A stretch of 64,000 nucleotides of DNA from Microbaculum marinum (lineage in GTDB: Bacteria; Pseudomonadota; Alphaproteobacteria; Rhizobiales; Tepidamorphaceae), in NCBI RefSeq assembly GCF_042646165.1, contig NZ_JBHRTC010000018.1; one strand, given 5' to 3'. The translations under genes and the position numbers were made by a program. The notes beneath the pieces were generated by a model. That model was given only the letters and a program-made list of their open reading frames with translations, made no database searches and was not told the origin of the DNA. This document shows positions 40,145 to 50,401 of the stretch, one piece after another. The stretch's first letter is position 1. The number at the start of each line of letters is the position of its first letter.

Positions 40145-42586
40145 TCAGTACAAGCCGCCGGTTCCCGAGCGCACCGCCTGGTCGGCCTCCGGGCTCACCG
40201 TCAGCGGTTGCCCCATCTGGCTCTGATAGCCGATGACGGAATAGCTCTCCGGCGGGGCCTGACCCGGCTTGAACGCCTCCAGGATGACGTTCGAATCGTT
40301 GGGCCCGGCACGAAGCCCGGTGGTCGCGTTGATGCGCACGAGCTGGATGCCTGGCGGGACGCGGAAGGGTATCGCGGGCTTGTCCTCCAAGGCCACCTGG
40401 AAGAAGTCGCGCACCACCGGCGCGGCAACGCTGCCGCCGGTCATGCCCTTGCCGAGCGGTTTGGGCTGGTCGTAGCCGATATAGACGCCGACCGTGAGGT
40501 CCGGCGAGAAGCCCATGAACCAGGCGTCCTTTTCGTCGTTGGTGGTGCCGGTCTTGCCGGCGATCGGCTTCTCGACCGTCTTCAGGATGGTTGCCGTGCC
40601 GCGCTGGACGACGCCCTCGAGCATCGAGATGATCTGGTAATCGGTGTAGGGGTCCAGCACCTGCTCGCGGTTGTCGATCAGCTCCGGCTCGTCCTGGCCC
40701 TGCCACTTCTTTGCATTGCACTTCTCGCAGACGCGCTCGTCGTGCTTGTAGATGGTGCGTCCGTAGCGATCCTGGATGCGGTCGATCAGCGTCGGCGTGA
40801 TCTTCCGGCCGCCATTGGCAAGCGTCGAATAGGCACCGGCCATCCTGAGCACGGTGGTCTCGCCGGCACCCAGTGCCATCGGCAGGTACGGCAGCAGGTC
40901 GTCGTAGATGCCGAACCGCTTGGCGTATTCGCGGATCACCGGCATGCCCATGTCCTGGGCCAGGCGCACCGTCATCACGTTCCGCGACTTCTCGATGCCG
41001 CGCCGCAAGGTCGACGGGCCTGCGAACTTGCCGCCGTAGTTCTGCGGACGCCAGATCTTGCCGCCCGAGACGATCTCGATCGGCGCGTCCAGCACCACGC
41101 TCGACGGCGTGTAGCCATTGTCGAGTGCGGCCGCGTAGATGAACGGCTTGAACGAAGAACCCGGCTGACGCATCGCCTGAGTGGCCCGATTGAACTCGCT
41201 TTCGGCGAAGCTGAAGCCGCCGACCATTGCCAGCACGCGACCGGTATGCGGGTCCATCGCAACGAGGGCGCCGGAAACCTTCGGCACCTGCTGCAGCTCG
41301 AACTCGCCTTCCCTGACGTTGCCTTCCTCGTCGGTCGCCGGAGAGACGTAGAAGACGTCACCGGGCTTGAGGATGTCGCCGGGCTTCTTGCCTGCCCACT
41401 TCATCTGTTCGTAGGGGATCCGGCCGACATCCCGCTGCTCACTGAACTTGCCGGACGGCAGCTTGGCCGGGCGCAGGCCGATGACGGCCCCGTCGTCCTC
41501 GACCTTGAGCGCCACGGCAAGACGCCAGGGCTCCACGTCGCTGAGCGGTTCGACCGCACCGACCGCGACCCCCCAGTCGCCGGTGATATCCACGGTCTCC
41601 ATGGCGCCGCGCCAGCCGCGGGTGCGGTCGTATCGGATCAGACCGGCGACCAGCGCCTTGCGGCCCTCGACCTGCAGCTTGGGATCGAGCGTCGAGCGCA
41701 CCGACAGGCCGCCCTTGTAAAGACCGTCCTCGCCATAGAGTTCGTAGAGCTTGCGGCGCACCTCCTCGGCGAAATAGTCGGCCGCAGCCAGTTGCGCACC
41801 GGTCGGACGAAGCGTCACTTCCAGTGGCGAACTGCGGGCGGTCTCGGCCTCCTCCGGCGTGATGAAGCCATTCTCCTCCATCCGGTCGATCACCCAGTTG
41901 CGGCGCTCGATGGCGCGCTCGGGCTGACGGAAGGGATGGTAGTTGTTCGGGGCCTTCGGCAGGGCGGCGAGATAGGCTGCCTCGGCAATGGTCAGCGCAT
42001 CCACCGACTTGTCGAAATAGATCAGCGCGGCCGCGGCGATACCGTAGGCGCCAAGACCGAGATAGATTTCGTTGAGGTACAGCTCGAGGATCTGGTCCTT
42101 GGAAAAGGCGTTCTCGATCCTCAGCGCCAGCAGCGCCTCCTTGATCTTGCGCTCGTAGGATTTCTCGCTCGACAGCAGGAAGTTCTTGGCGACCTGCTGG
42201 GTAATCGACGAGCCGCCGACCAGGCTGCGATTGCCGCCCGAAATCATGTTCTGGACGTTTTCCGCGGCGGCACGGCCGATGCCGACCGGATCGATGCCGA
42301 AGTGCGAGTAGAAGTTCTTGTCTTCCGCCGACAGGAACGCCTCGATCACCTGCTTCGGCACGCCCTGGATCGGCATGAACAGGCGGCGCTCGACGGCATA
42401 TTCGGCCATCAGCTCGCCGTCCGCGGCATGGACGCGCGTCATGACCGGCGGCTCGTACTCGCGCAGGCTCGCGTAATCCGGCAGGTCACCGGAGACCTTC
42501 CAGAGCATGTAGCCCGCCGCGGCCGACACGACGAGGAACACGATGACGCCCGCCGTGAACAGAAAACCCAAGAATCTCAGAAGCAT
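40145..42586 (-). CDS. mrcA: Penicillin-binding protein 1A
   Basis: This bifunctional class A PBP polymerises and cross-links peptidoglycan at the periplasmic face of the inner membrane. The 813 residues comprise an N-terminal anchor (LGFLFTAGVIVFLVVSAAAGYML), a glycosyltransferase domain with the catalytic Glu in LSAEDKNFYSHFGID and GGSSITQQVAKNFLL, an OB-like insert (about 330-420), and a transpeptidase domain with Ser-x-x-Lys in PGSSFKPFIYAAAL, SRN, and KTGTTN. Length and order are normal. It lies between amiC and prfB on the same strand. Confidence 0.96.
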   Translation of the reverse strand: MLLRFLGFLFTAGVIVFLVVSAAAGYMLWKVSGDLPDYASLREYEPPVMTRVHAADGELMAEYAVERRLFMPIQGVPKQVIEAFLSAEDKNFYSHFGIDPVGIGRAAAENVQNMISGGNRSLVGGSSITQQVAKNFLLSSEKSYERKIKEALLALRIENAFSKDQILELYLNEIYLGLGAYGIAAAALIYFDKSVDALTIAEAAYLAALPKAPNNYHPFRQPERAIERRNWVIDRMEENGFITPEEAETARSSPLEVTLRPTGAQLAAADYFAEEVRRKLYELYGEDGLYKGGLSVRSTLDPKLQVEGRKALVAGLIRYDRTRGWRGAMETVDITGDWGVAVGAVEPLSDVEPWRLAVALKVEDDGAVIGLRPAKLPSGKFSEQRDVGRIPYEQMKWAGKKPGDILKPGDVFYVSPATDEEGNVREGEFELQQVPKVSGALVAMDPHTGRVLAMVGGFSFAESEFNRATQAMRQPGSSFKPFIYAAALDNGYTPSSVVLDAPIEIVSGGKIWRPQNYGGKFAGPSTLRRGIEKSRNVMTVRLAQDMGMPVIREYAKRFGIYDDLLPYLPMALGAGETTVLRMAGAYSTLANGGRKITPTLIDRIQDRYGRTIYKHDERVCEKCNAKKWQGQDEPELIDNREQVLDPYTDYQIISMLEGVVQRGTATILKTVEKPIAGKTGTTNDEKDAWFMGFSPDLTVGVYIGYDQPKPLGKGMTGGSVAAPVVRDFFQVALEDKPAIPFRVPPGIQLVRINATTGLRAGPNDSNVILEAFKPGQAPPESYSVIGYQSQMGQPLTVSPEADQAVRSGTGGLY

Positions 42587-42797
42587 ATCAGGCTACCGCC
42601 AGTTCTCGCATGCATTCGGGCGCAGCGCCTTGCCGACCGCCCGCGTGGGCTATTCCGCGACGCCCCCGTGTGCGCGGTATTCCTTGCCGATGCTCATACC
42701 CGGTTATTTTCGTCCGATCAAATCGCCTTTGGCGACGATCAACGGTACGGGCATGACCAAATTGTGACCCGCTCCTCCGGCCAGGCTGCGTGCCGCT

Positions 42798-44063
42798 TCA
42801 GAACGGGGCGCGCGCGTGGCGTTCGCCGAAATACTGCGCGACCGCATTGGCGACGGAATCGGCAATCTTGTGCTGCCATTCCTCGTCGAGCAGGTGCTTT
42901 TCGTCCTCGGGATTCGTCAGGTATCCCAACTCAAGCAGCACCGAAGGGACGTCATGGGCCTTGAGGACCCGGAATCCCGCGGAACGGTGGGGATTCTTCA
43001 CCACGCCTGTGTGTCCCTTCAGTTCCTCCACCAGCGTGCGCGCGAAGAAAACCGCGTAGTTCTTCGTCTCCCGCTGGACGAGATCGATGAGGATGTCGGC
43101 CACGGCGTCGGTTTCCCCGGTCAGGTCGACTCCGGCGATGGCGTCGGACCGGTTCTCCTGTTCCGCCAGCGCCGCGGCCACGCCGTCGGACGCCCGTTCC
43201 GACAGCGTATAGATGGTCGCGCCGCTGACCGTGCCCGTGGCGACCGAATCGGCATGCACCGAGATCAGCAGGGACGCCTTGTGGTTGCGGGCGATGTTGA
43301 CCCGCTCGGCCAGCGGAATGAATTCGTCGTCGTCGCGAGTCAGATGGACCTCGAACCGGCCCGACTTCCCGAGCGATTCCTCGAGGCGCTTGGAGAACGC
43401 GAGGACAACATCCTTTTCCAGCGTTCCGCTGCGGCTGCGGGCACCGGGATCTATCCCGCCGTGGCCGGGATCGATTACCACGACGATCTCGCGGCTCCCC
43501 GAAGCGCCGCCGGGACGAACGGCTTCGTGCCCGGACACCGGCGGCGACGAGGCGACGGGCTGCCGCGGCGGCTGCAACGCCAGTTCGGCGAGGAAGTCTT
43601 CGCGAGTCGTCTCGACCATGTCCACCACGAGACGCGCCGGCTGATCGTCCACGGCATCGACGACGAAGGCCTTGTCGACCTGCACCGGCCCGGACGTATC
43701 GAGCACGATTCGCGACTTGCCGGGACCGATCAGCCCAAACCGATAGGCGTTGACGAGACCGCGCCCCGCCCGGCCCTCCGCGGCATCGAGCTTGAACTCG
43801 GTTTCCGGGAGGTCGACGACGATCCGGTAGGGATCAGCGAGCGCGAACACTCCGAACGCCACGTGACGATCGACGTCCACGACGAAGCGGGTCCGCTTCT
43901 CGTCGCCGGCCAGCCTCGAGCCGGTCGCAACGACGAGGCCCGCCGCAGTGTCATCGACGGAGCCTGCCGAATCCTCTTCGGCAAGAGCGGCTGGCGCGGA
44001 CCATGCCAGCGCCAGACCCACGAGCGCCCCGATAGATCCTGTCTTGAAAACCGTCGCAAACAC
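42798..44063 (-). CDS. amiC: N-acetylmuramoyl-L-alanine amidase, AMIN plus Amidase_3
   Basis: A periplasmic zinc amidase that splits septal peptidoglycan. The 421-residue protein has a signal peptide (MFATVFKTGSIGALVGLALA...), an N-terminal AMIN domain (about 60-170, with RFVVDVDRHVAFGVF), and the Amidase_3 domain. Zinc ligands are seen in VVIDPGHGGIDPGA (His), the Glu in LEKDVVLAFSKRLEE, and ISVHADSV (His), with the catalytic Glu in LLELGYLTNPED. Upstream in transcription order lies the divergent rne. It is the first gene of amiC-mrcA-prfB. Confidence 0.93.
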   Translation of the reverse strand: MFATVFKTGSIGALVGLALAWSAPAALAEEDSAGSVDDTAAGLVVATGSRLAGDEKRTRFVVDVDRHVAFGVFALADPYRIVVDLPETEFKLDAAEGRAGRGLVNAYRFGLIGPGKSRIVLDTSGPVQVDKAFVVDAVDDQPARLVVDMVETTREDFLAELALQPPRQPVASSPPVSGHEAVRPGGASGSREIVVVIDPGHGGIDPGARSRSGTLEKDVVLAFSKRLEESLGKSGRFEVHLTRDDDEFIPLAERVNIARNHKASLLISVHADSVATGTVSGATIYTLSERASDGVAAALAEQENRSDAIAGVDLTGETDAVADILIDLVQRETKNYAVFFARTLVEELKGHTGVVKNPHRSAGFRVLKAHDVPSVLLELGYLTNPEDEKHLLDEEWQHKIADSVANAVAQYFGERHARAPF

Positions 44064-44770
44064 CGGCCAGCGACCCCAGCAGCAATCGGGCTTCGATCCA
44101 TAATGCGTAAATCAAGGCGAGAATTATAGGCGCAGGGTTAATCGGATGTTGACGGCGGGCGCGGAAAAATTCCGGAATGTGGCCGCGGCAACACAACCCT
44201 TGCAAAGTCAGCCGCCGACCCATTAATAACAATTCAGGTTTCGAATTCGCGTCTCTGGCCTCGAGCCATTGCGGAGATATCTGCTTCCTCCGCAAGGGAC
44301 CCTTCCAGATCGCCGGGCAGCCAGGCAATAGTGCCGCGGCAAAGCTGCCCCGCCCGGTCCCCGCTCCGAACAACCGCTGGAGGTCGAATCAGCCACCGCA
44401 GCGCCGATTGCGCGCGGTACCTGTCAACGGTTGCGGCGTTGCCACGCCAAGACCAAACGGACGCACTAAAGTCTTGATTCCAGGCGTCCAGCCCAACCCA
44501 TCCTCCGGTCAAGCCCGGCAGGATCGAACGAGAGTTGCGGATGTTCGGGATTGAAGTGCCACCGGCCAGCGTAGCGCCATCAGGCGCCGCACTGCATTAC
44601 CCGGCCGGGACGGCGAACGTGCCGACCATCCGATTCGTCGTTTCCGAGAGGCCATCGGCGCCCGGAACACCAACCCCAGGACACACGCGATCGCACGCCC
44701 CTTTCCGGACTGACCGGACCAGGGCCGCGTCGGCGTCGCCTGTCGTCCTCCACAATTCAGAGTTGAGACA
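44064..44770. other. Divergent amiC/rne intergenic region with long rne leader
   Basis: This is 707 bases without a supported gene. The amiC-proximal ~160 bases are AT-richer and contain a promoter candidate for rne. The rest would form a 5' leader of more than 500 bases for rne. In many proteobacteria the rne leader is the target of RNase E feedback on its own mRNA; that role here is inferred from length and context only. Confidence 0.55.
44200..44228 (+). promoter_or_regulatory. Sigma-70-type promoter candidate for rne
   Basis: TTGCAA (44200-44205) and TTAATA (44223-44228) are spaced 17 bases, inside a locally AT-rich stretch and pointing toward rne. Found by eye only. Confidence 0.4.
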
Positions 44771-47473
44771 ATGCCAACCAAGATGCTTATCGATGCGGCG
44801 CATCCCGAGGAGACCCGGGTCGTCGTCGTCCGCGACAACAAGGTCGAGGAGTTCGATTTCGAGGCCGCCAACCGTCGGCAGCTCCGCGGCAATATCTATC
44901 TGGCCAAGGTCACCCGCGTAGAGCCCTCCCTGCAGGCCGCCTTCATCGACTACGGCGGCAATCGGCACGGGTTTCTCGCCTTCAGTGAAATCCATCCCGA
45001 CTACTACCAGATCCCCTACGCTGACCGGCAGGCGCTGATCGAGGCCGACGAAGCCGACCGTGCCTCGGACGATGCCGAGGAGAACGGGGAGGAGGCCGGC
45101 GAGGCGTCCGAGAATCCCGCCGCCGCAAATGGCGACGGCGAGTCGGACGCGGAGCCCGAGGCTTCCGGCGCAACCGTCGAGGAAGTCGCAACTTCGGAGG
45201 ACGATTCCGTCGAATCCGTCGGCGGCGACGATGCGATGGAAGAGGTGCCGGTCCGCAAGTCGCGACCGCGCCGGACATACAAGATCCAGGAAGTCATCAA
45301 GAAGCGGCAGGTCCTGCTCGTGCAGGTCGTCAAGGAAGAGCGCGGCAACAAGGGCGCCGCGCTCACCACCTACCTGTCGCTTGCCGGCCGCTATTCGGTA
45401 CTGATGCCCAATACGGCCCGCGGCGGCGGCATATCCCGCAAGATCGTCAATTCGACCGACCGCAAGCGCCTCAAGGGCATCGCCGGTGAGCTCGAGGTGC
45501 CCGAGGGGATGGGCGTCATCCTGCGCACGGCGGGCGCGGCCCGCACCAAGACGGAGATCAAGCGGGACTTCGAATACCTGTTGCGCCTCTGGGAGAATGT
45601 CCGCGAGCTGACGCTCAAGTCCGTCGCACCGACGCTCGTCTACGAGGAAGGCAGCCTCGTCAAGCGCGCGATCCGCGACCTGTACACCAAGGACATCGAC
45701 CAGGTCCTCGTGGCCGGCGACCAGGCGTACCGCGAGGCCAAGGACTTCATGCGCATGCTCATGCCGAGCCATGCCAAGAACATCCAGCCCTACCGCGACC
45801 CCGAACCGATCTTCGCCAAGACCCGGATCGAGGCGCAGCTCGACGCCATGTTCAGCCCGCAGGTGACGCTGAAGTCCGGCGGCTACATCGTGCTCAACCA
45901 GACCGAGGCGCTGGTTTCGATCGACGTCAACTCGGGGCGTTCGACCCGCGAGCACAATATCGAGGACACCGCGCTCAAGACGAACCTGGAGGCCGCCGAC
46001 GAAGTGGCCCGCCAGTTGCGCCTCCGCGATCTCGCCGGCCTGATCGTCATCGACTTCATCGACATGGACGAGAAGCGCAACAACCGCGCTGTCGAACGGC
46101 GGATGAAGGACGCGCTGCGCCACGACCGGGCCCGCATTCAGGTCGGCCGCATCAGCCATTTCGGCCTGCTCGAGATGTCCCGGCAGCGGATTCGCTCCGG
46201 CGTCCTGGAATCCACCATGCAGCCCTGCCCCCATTGCGAGGGCACCGGCCGCATCCGGTCGATCGAGTCGGTCGCGCTGCACCTGCTGCGGACCATCGAG
46301 AACGAGCTGCTCAAGGGCAAGCCGACCGATCTCAAGGTTCGCACCCGGACGGGAGTGGCGCTCTACGTCCTCAACCAGAAGCGCACCCACCTGCGCGAAC
46401 TCGAAACCCGCTTCTCCGTCATCATTTCGATCGATGCCGACGAAAGCGTCGGCTCCTCGGCCGTGGAGATCGAGAAGGGAGAGCCGGCCCGCGCGGCGGA
46501 ACGCGACACCGTCGTCCGGCCGATCTCCGTGGTCCCGGGCGAGGACGAGGTTGAAGACGACGTCCAGGCTGCGGACGACGAGGCCGACGACACGCAGGCC
46601 GGCCGTTCCGAGGAAGACAGCGGCCCGAAGCGCCGGCGGCGCAGGCGGCGCAGGCGCGGATCGGGCGGCGAATCGGCCTCCGACTCCCAGGCGGACGCCG
46701 GCCAGGAAGCCTCCGGCGACCAGCAGGCCGCCGAGGCGGAGTCGGCTGACACCGATGACGACGAGAGTGCCGAAAAGGAGGGCGGCGGGTCGTCCGGCAG
46801 CCGCCGGCGCCGGCGCGGCAGGCGCGGCGGGCGCCGCCACCGCAACGAGTCCCCGGCGACCGCCGCCGAGGCGGACGAAGCGGCAAGTTCCGGCGACCGG
46901 CCCGATGTCGTGGCGCCGTCGTCCTGGGAACCCGCAACGGTGACCGAACCGCAGCAGGCGGACGAGCCGGCCAAAGCCGCCGCGGAACCGGAGGCGGCCG
47001 TCGAAACGGAATCAGCGGACGAGACCGCAGAGACCGCACCGGAAACGCCCGAAAAGAAGCCCGCCCCCCGCAAGCGGGCCCCTCGCCGGTCGCGCGCCAA
47101 GGCCGCCCAGGAGGCCGAGCCGGCGTCCGCGGCTGCCGATGCCGACCCGGTGACGGCGGACTCGGACACCGCCGATGCCGAAATCGCGGAGGTCGGCGAG
47201 GTGCCTGCGGCCCCCGCCGACGAGCTGGCGCAGACTGAGCCCGCGGATGGCGACGCCGCCGAGCCGGCTCCTGTCGAGCCGGAGCCCGAGCAGGAGCCCG
47301 AGCCCGAAAAGGTGGCCGAGCCGGTCGCCGCCGAAGCCGTGGACGGCGAGACCGGGCCGGAGACGGCCGAGGAACCGGCCGCCGCCGAGGAAAAGCCTGT
47401 CGTCCAGGACACCGCGCCGAGCGCTCCTCCGCGCCGCGGCTGGTGGCGGCGGCGGACCACGGCCGGCGAATAG
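44771..47473 (+). CDS. rne: Ribonuclease E
   Basis: RNase E is the main endoribonuclease for mRNA decay and rRNA/tRNA processing. The 900-residue protein opens MPTKMLIDAAHPEETRVVVV. Its S1 domain is interrupted at about residues 93-170 by an acidic low-complexity insert, which is typical of alphaproteobacteria. Catalytic Asp residues are in VSIDVNSGRS and VIDFIDMDE, and the zinc link is CPHCEGTG. From about 590 onward the tail is disordered, with Arg-rich patches (RRRRRRRRRG, RRRRRGRRGGRR) for RNA or degradosome contact and Glu/Pro/Ala stretches, ending RRGWWRRR. It converges on the aminotransferase gene with 4 bases between stops. Confidence 0.96.
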   Translation: MPTKMLIDAAHPEETRVVVVRDNKVEEFDFEAANRRQLRGNIYLAKVTRVEPSLQAAFIDYGGNRHGFLAFSEIHPDYYQIPYADRQALIEADEADRASDDAEENGEEAGEASENPAAANGDGESDAEPEASGATVEEVATSEDDSVESVGGDDAMEEVPVRKSRPRRTYKIQEVIKKRQVLLVQVVKEERGNKGAALTTYLSLAGRYSVLMPNTARGGGISRKIVNSTDRKRLKGIAGELEVPEGMGVILRTAGAARTKTEIKRDFEYLLRLWENVRELTLKSVAPTLVYEEGSLVKRAIRDLYTKDIDQVLVAGDQAYREAKDFMRMLMPSHAKNIQPYRDPEPIFAKTRIEAQLDAMFSPQVTLKSGGYIVLNQTEALVSIDVNSGRSTREHNIEDTALKTNLEAADEVARQLRLRDLAGLIVIDFIDMDEKRNNRAVERRMKDALRHDRARIQVGRISHFGLLEMSRQRIRSGVLESTMQPCPHCEGTGRIRSIESVALHLLRTIENELLKGKPTDLKVRTRTGVALYVLNQKRTHLRELETRFSVIISIDADESVGSSAVEIEKGEPARAAERDTVVRPISVVPGEDEVEDDVQAADDEADDTQAGRSEEDSGPKRRRRRRRRRGSGGESASDSQADAGQEASGDQQAAEAESADTDDDESAEKEGGGSSGSRRRRRGRRGGRRHRNESPATAAEADEAASSGDRPDVVAPSSWEPATVTEPQQADEPAKAAAEPEAAVETESADETAETAPETPEKKPAPRKRAPRRSRAKAAQEAEPASAAADADPVTADSDTADAEIAEVGEVPAAPADELAQTEPADGDAAEPAPVEPEPEQEPEPEKVAEPVAAEAVDGETGPETAEEPAAAEEKPVVQDTAPSAPPRRGWWRRRTTAGE

Positions 47474-47477
47474 CCCG

Positions 47478-48677
47478 CTAGCGCTTCAGCCAGTCGCCGA
47501 GCCTGTCGACCGCCGCCTCGATGTCGGCGGTCGCTCCGGCAAAGGAAAAGCGCAGGAACCGGCTCCCCCTGTCGGGATCGAAGTCGAGGCCCGGCGTCGT
47601 CGCGACGCCGGCCTCGTGCAGCATGCGTTCGGCGAAATCGAGCGAGTCGTTGGTGAAGCGGCTGACGTCGACATAGGCGTAGAAGGCGCCGTCCATCGGC
47701 AGGATCCGGTCGAACCCGAGCCGCGGCAGCGCTTCGGCGAGGATCTCGCGGTTGCGGGCGTAGACAGCCTTGTTGCGCTCCAGTTCGTCGACGCAATCGA
47801 AGGCGGCGATGGCGGCGACCTGCGACAGCGCCGGCGGCGATATGTAGATGTTCTGCGCCAGCCGCTCGACGGGCCGCACCAGCCGCTCGGGCACCACCAT
47901 CCAGCCGATCCGCCAGCCGGTCATGCAGTAGTATTTCGAGAAGCTGTTGATGACGATCGCGTCGTCGTCGTGCTGCAGGGCGGTGTCGCAGGCGCCGCCG
48001 TAGGTCAGGCCGTGATAGATCTCGTCGGAGATGAACCACATGCCGCGATCGCGGGCGCCGGCCAGCAGCGCTTCCATTGCATCGGGCTCGAGCATCGTGC
48101 CGCTCGGGTTGGCCGGGCTGGCGACCAGCATTCCCTGCAGGGGCGCAACCGCGGACGCATCGTCCAGCATGGCCGCGGTCGGCGCCCAGCGCGACGCTTC
48201 GGTGGTTTCCAGCCAGACCGTTTCGAGGCCGAGCCCGCTCAGGATGTTGCGATAGGCCGGGTAGCCGGGAGCGGCGAGTGCGATCCGGTCGCCGGCCTCG
48301 AAGCAGGCCAGGAAGGCCAGCACGAAGGCGGCGGAGGATCCCGTCGTGACGACGATCCTGTCCGGCGCGACACGAACGCCGTAGGTTTCGAGGTAGTGGC
48401 GGGCGATGCGTTCGCGCAGCGGCGTCGTGCCGAGCGCCTCCGTGTAGCCGATGCTGCCGCCCGTCAGGGCCTCGGCGACGGCGGCGCGCACGCCGGCCGG
48501 CGTCGGGGCTCCGGGCTGCCCGACCTCCAGGTGCAGGATGTGCCGGCCCTGTCGTTCGAGATTGCGCGCATCGCGCAGCACGTCCATCGCGATGAACGGC
48601 GCCACGTCCGAGCGTCTGGACGGCATCGGCGGCCCGTGCCGGAGTATCCGCTCGTCGCCGCTCACCTTGTCGTGCAT
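47478..48677 (-). CDS. PLP-dependent aminotransferase, class I/II
   Basis: A 399-residue fold-type I aminotransferase. Visible are the family N-terminal substrate loop (HLEVGQPGAPTP), YTEALGTTPLRERIA, the Asn and Asp contacts ASPANPSGTM and FISDEIYHGLTY, the PLP lysine in NSFSKYYCMTGWRIGWM, and the phosphate-site Arg near SRFLRFSFAG. It probably works on aspartate or another amino acid; specificity is not decidable. ATG at 48677 with AGGGG upstream is chosen; the Met 17 codons further in is also possible. The frame stays open to 49085 but crosses into the divergent gene. Confidence 0.9.
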   Translation of the reverse strand: MHDKVSGDERILRHGPPMPSRRSDVAPFIAMDVLRDARNLERQGRHILHLEVGQPGAPTPAGVRAAVAEALTGGSIGYTEALGTTPLRERIARHYLETYGVRVAPDRIVVTTGSSAAFVLAFLACFEAGDRIALAAPGYPAYRNILSGLGLETVWLETTEASRWAPTAAMLDDASAVAPLQGMLVASPANPSGTMLEPDAMEALLAGARDRGMWFISDEIYHGLTYGGACDTALQHDDDAIVINSFSKYYCMTGWRIGWMVVPERLVRPVERLAQNIYISPPALSQVAAIAAFDCVDELERNKAVYARNREILAEALPRLGFDRILPMDGAFYAYVDVSRFTNDSLDFAERMLHEAGVATTPGLDFDPDRGSRFLRFSFAGATADIEAAVDRLGDWLKR

Positions 48678-48921
48678 CCATTTTCCCCTGCGTGGGGGCT
48701 CTCGCACCGCATCTGCGGCGCGACAGCCGGCTGCGGCCACCCTGTCGCCGCAATTTCCGCCTTGTGGTAGCCGACCGGGAGCACAGGGTCCACATCGCGC
48801 GCACCGGACCGGTTTTATCGGCGCCGGGAGGAAAGCTGCAGCAGCCGGCAAGGGCCGCCGTTGCGTTTGACCGCGACGACTGCTGATCCTACCTTGCTGG
48901 CGTTCAGGGAGAAGGTCCGCC

Positions 48922-50355
48922 ATGCCATCAGGGGCAATGCCAATCGAGACTGCGCCGCGTCGACAGATACGGCCCGGTCCAACCGGATTTTTGGGCACCG
49001 GCCGGCTCGCCCGCGGCGCCGTTGCGGCCGTCGCCGCCGTGGCACTGACTGTCGCCCCGGCCGCCGCGCAGCGGGGCGGATTCATCCGCGACGCGGAGAT
49101 CGAGGCGCTGCTGAGCGACTACGCCACGCCGATCATCCGCGCCGCCGGCGTCGGCACCTCCGCAGTCAACATCTATCTGGTCGGTTCGACGGCCTTCAAC
49201 GCGTTCGTCGCCGACGGGCGCCGCATCTTCATCAATTCCGGCGTGCTGATGCAGGCCGACACTCCCAACGAGGTTATCGGCGTTCTGGCGCACGAAACCG
49301 GCCATATCGCCGGCGGCCACCTGGCCCGCATGCGTCTGGAACTCCAGAACGCGCAGGCGATGGCGATACTCGGGATGCTGCTTGGCGCCGGCGCGATGGC
49401 CGCAGGCGCCATGGCCGGTGACGCCGGCGCCGGCGCCCAGGCCGGCCAGGCCATGATGATGGGCAGCCAGCACGCCCTGCAGCGCTCGCTGCTCAGCTAC
49501 CAGCGCGGCGAGGAAGCGGCGGCCGACCGGTCGGCGGTCAACTATCTGAATGCCACGGAGCAGTCTTCGAAGGGCATGCTGACGACGTTCGCCAGTCTGG
49601 CCGACCAGTCGTTCCTGTCGACGAAGTACGTCGACCCCTACGCCCAGAGCCATCCGATGCCGCGCGAACGTATCGCGGCGCTCGAGAAGCTCGCCCAGGA
49701 GAGCCCGTACTTCGAAAAGCAGGATCCGCCGCAGCTGCAGCATCGCCACGACCTGGCGCGGGCCAAGCTCACCGGCTACCTGGAGCACCCCAGTTCCGTC
49801 AACCGTCGCTATCCGCCCTCCGACAAGAGCCTTCCCGCCGTCTATGCCCGCACGATCGCGCTGATGCAGTCGGGCAACTATCGCGACGCGATGGCCGGAG
49901 CGGACGCACTGCTGCGGGTTGAGCCGTCAAACCCTTATTTCTGGGAGTTGAAGGCAGACCTGTTCGTGAAGTCGGGGCGGCCGCGCGACGCAATCGGCCC
50001 GTACCAGAAAGCCGTCTCGATGGCTCCGCACCCGGGACTGATCCGGGTGGCGCTCGGCGGCGCCATGGTTGCCGCCGACGATCCCTCCCTTCTTCAGCAG
50101 GGCATCAAGCAGCTCAACCAGGGGCTCCAGGAGGAACCCGACTTTGCCGCAGGATACCGGCATCTGGCCATCGCCTACGGCAAGGCGGGACAGGTGCCCG
50201 AGGCCGAGCTTGCGACGGCCCAGGAATATTTCACCCGCGGCGACTACGAACTTGCCCAGCGGTTCGCCGGTCGCGCCCAGCAGGGCCTCGCGCGGGGGTC
50301 GCCCGCGTGGCTGAGGGCTGACGATATTTTGAACTACAAGCCGCCGCGCTCGTGA
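48922..50355 (+). CDS. M48-family metalloprotease with TPR domain (BepA-like)
   Basis: A 477-residue envelope protease or chaperone. After a basic N-terminus comes a signal peptide (AVAAVAAVALTVAPAAAQRG). The zinc motif is HETGH in VLAHETGHIAGGHL, with the third ligand Glu in YQRGEEAAADRSAVNYL. The C-terminal half (about 300-460) consists of TPR helices (DAMAGADALLRVEPSNPYFWELKADL and following). This architecture is that of BepA/YfgC, which supports outer-membrane protein assembly; the role here is inferred. The dsbA-like gene follows after 46 bases, the usual arrangement. Confidence 0.92.
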   Translation: MPSGAMPIETAPRRQIRPGPTGFLGTGRLARGAVAAVAAVALTVAPAAAQRGGFIRDAEIEALLSDYATPIIRAAGVGTSAVNIYLVGSTAFNAFVADGRRIFINSGVLMQADTPNEVIGVLAHETGHIAGGHLARMRLELQNAQAMAILGMLLGAGAMAAGAMAGDAGAGAQAGQAMMMGSQHALQRSLLSYQRGEEAAADRSAVNYLNATEQSSKGMLTTFASLADQSFLSTKYVDPYAQSHPMPRERIAALEKLAQESPYFEKQDPPQLQHRHDLARAKLTGYLEHPSSVNRRYPPSDKSLPAVYARTIALMQSGNYRDAMAGADALLRVEPSNPYFWELKADLFVKSGRPRDAIGPYQKAVSMAPHPGLIRVALGGAMVAADDPSLLQQGIKQLNQGLQEEPDFAAGYRHLAIAYGKAGQVPEAELATAQEYFTRGDYELAQRFAGRAQQGLARGSPAWLRADDILNYKPPRS

Positions 50356-50401
50356 TAAGCCCACGGCGAGTCAATCCACTCCCAATAGGGACATGCACGA
50401 C

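Noticed and set aside
40208..42964. 918-codon plus-strand open frame opposite mrcA
   Set aside because: Shadow frame; mrcA on the minus strand has all catalytic motifs, and the opposite translation is His/Arg/Asp-rich without domains.
44597..46840. 747-codon minus-strand frame opposite rne
   Set aside because: Mirror of the rne low-complexity and catalytic regions; Ala/Pro-rich start is the complement of the rne tail.
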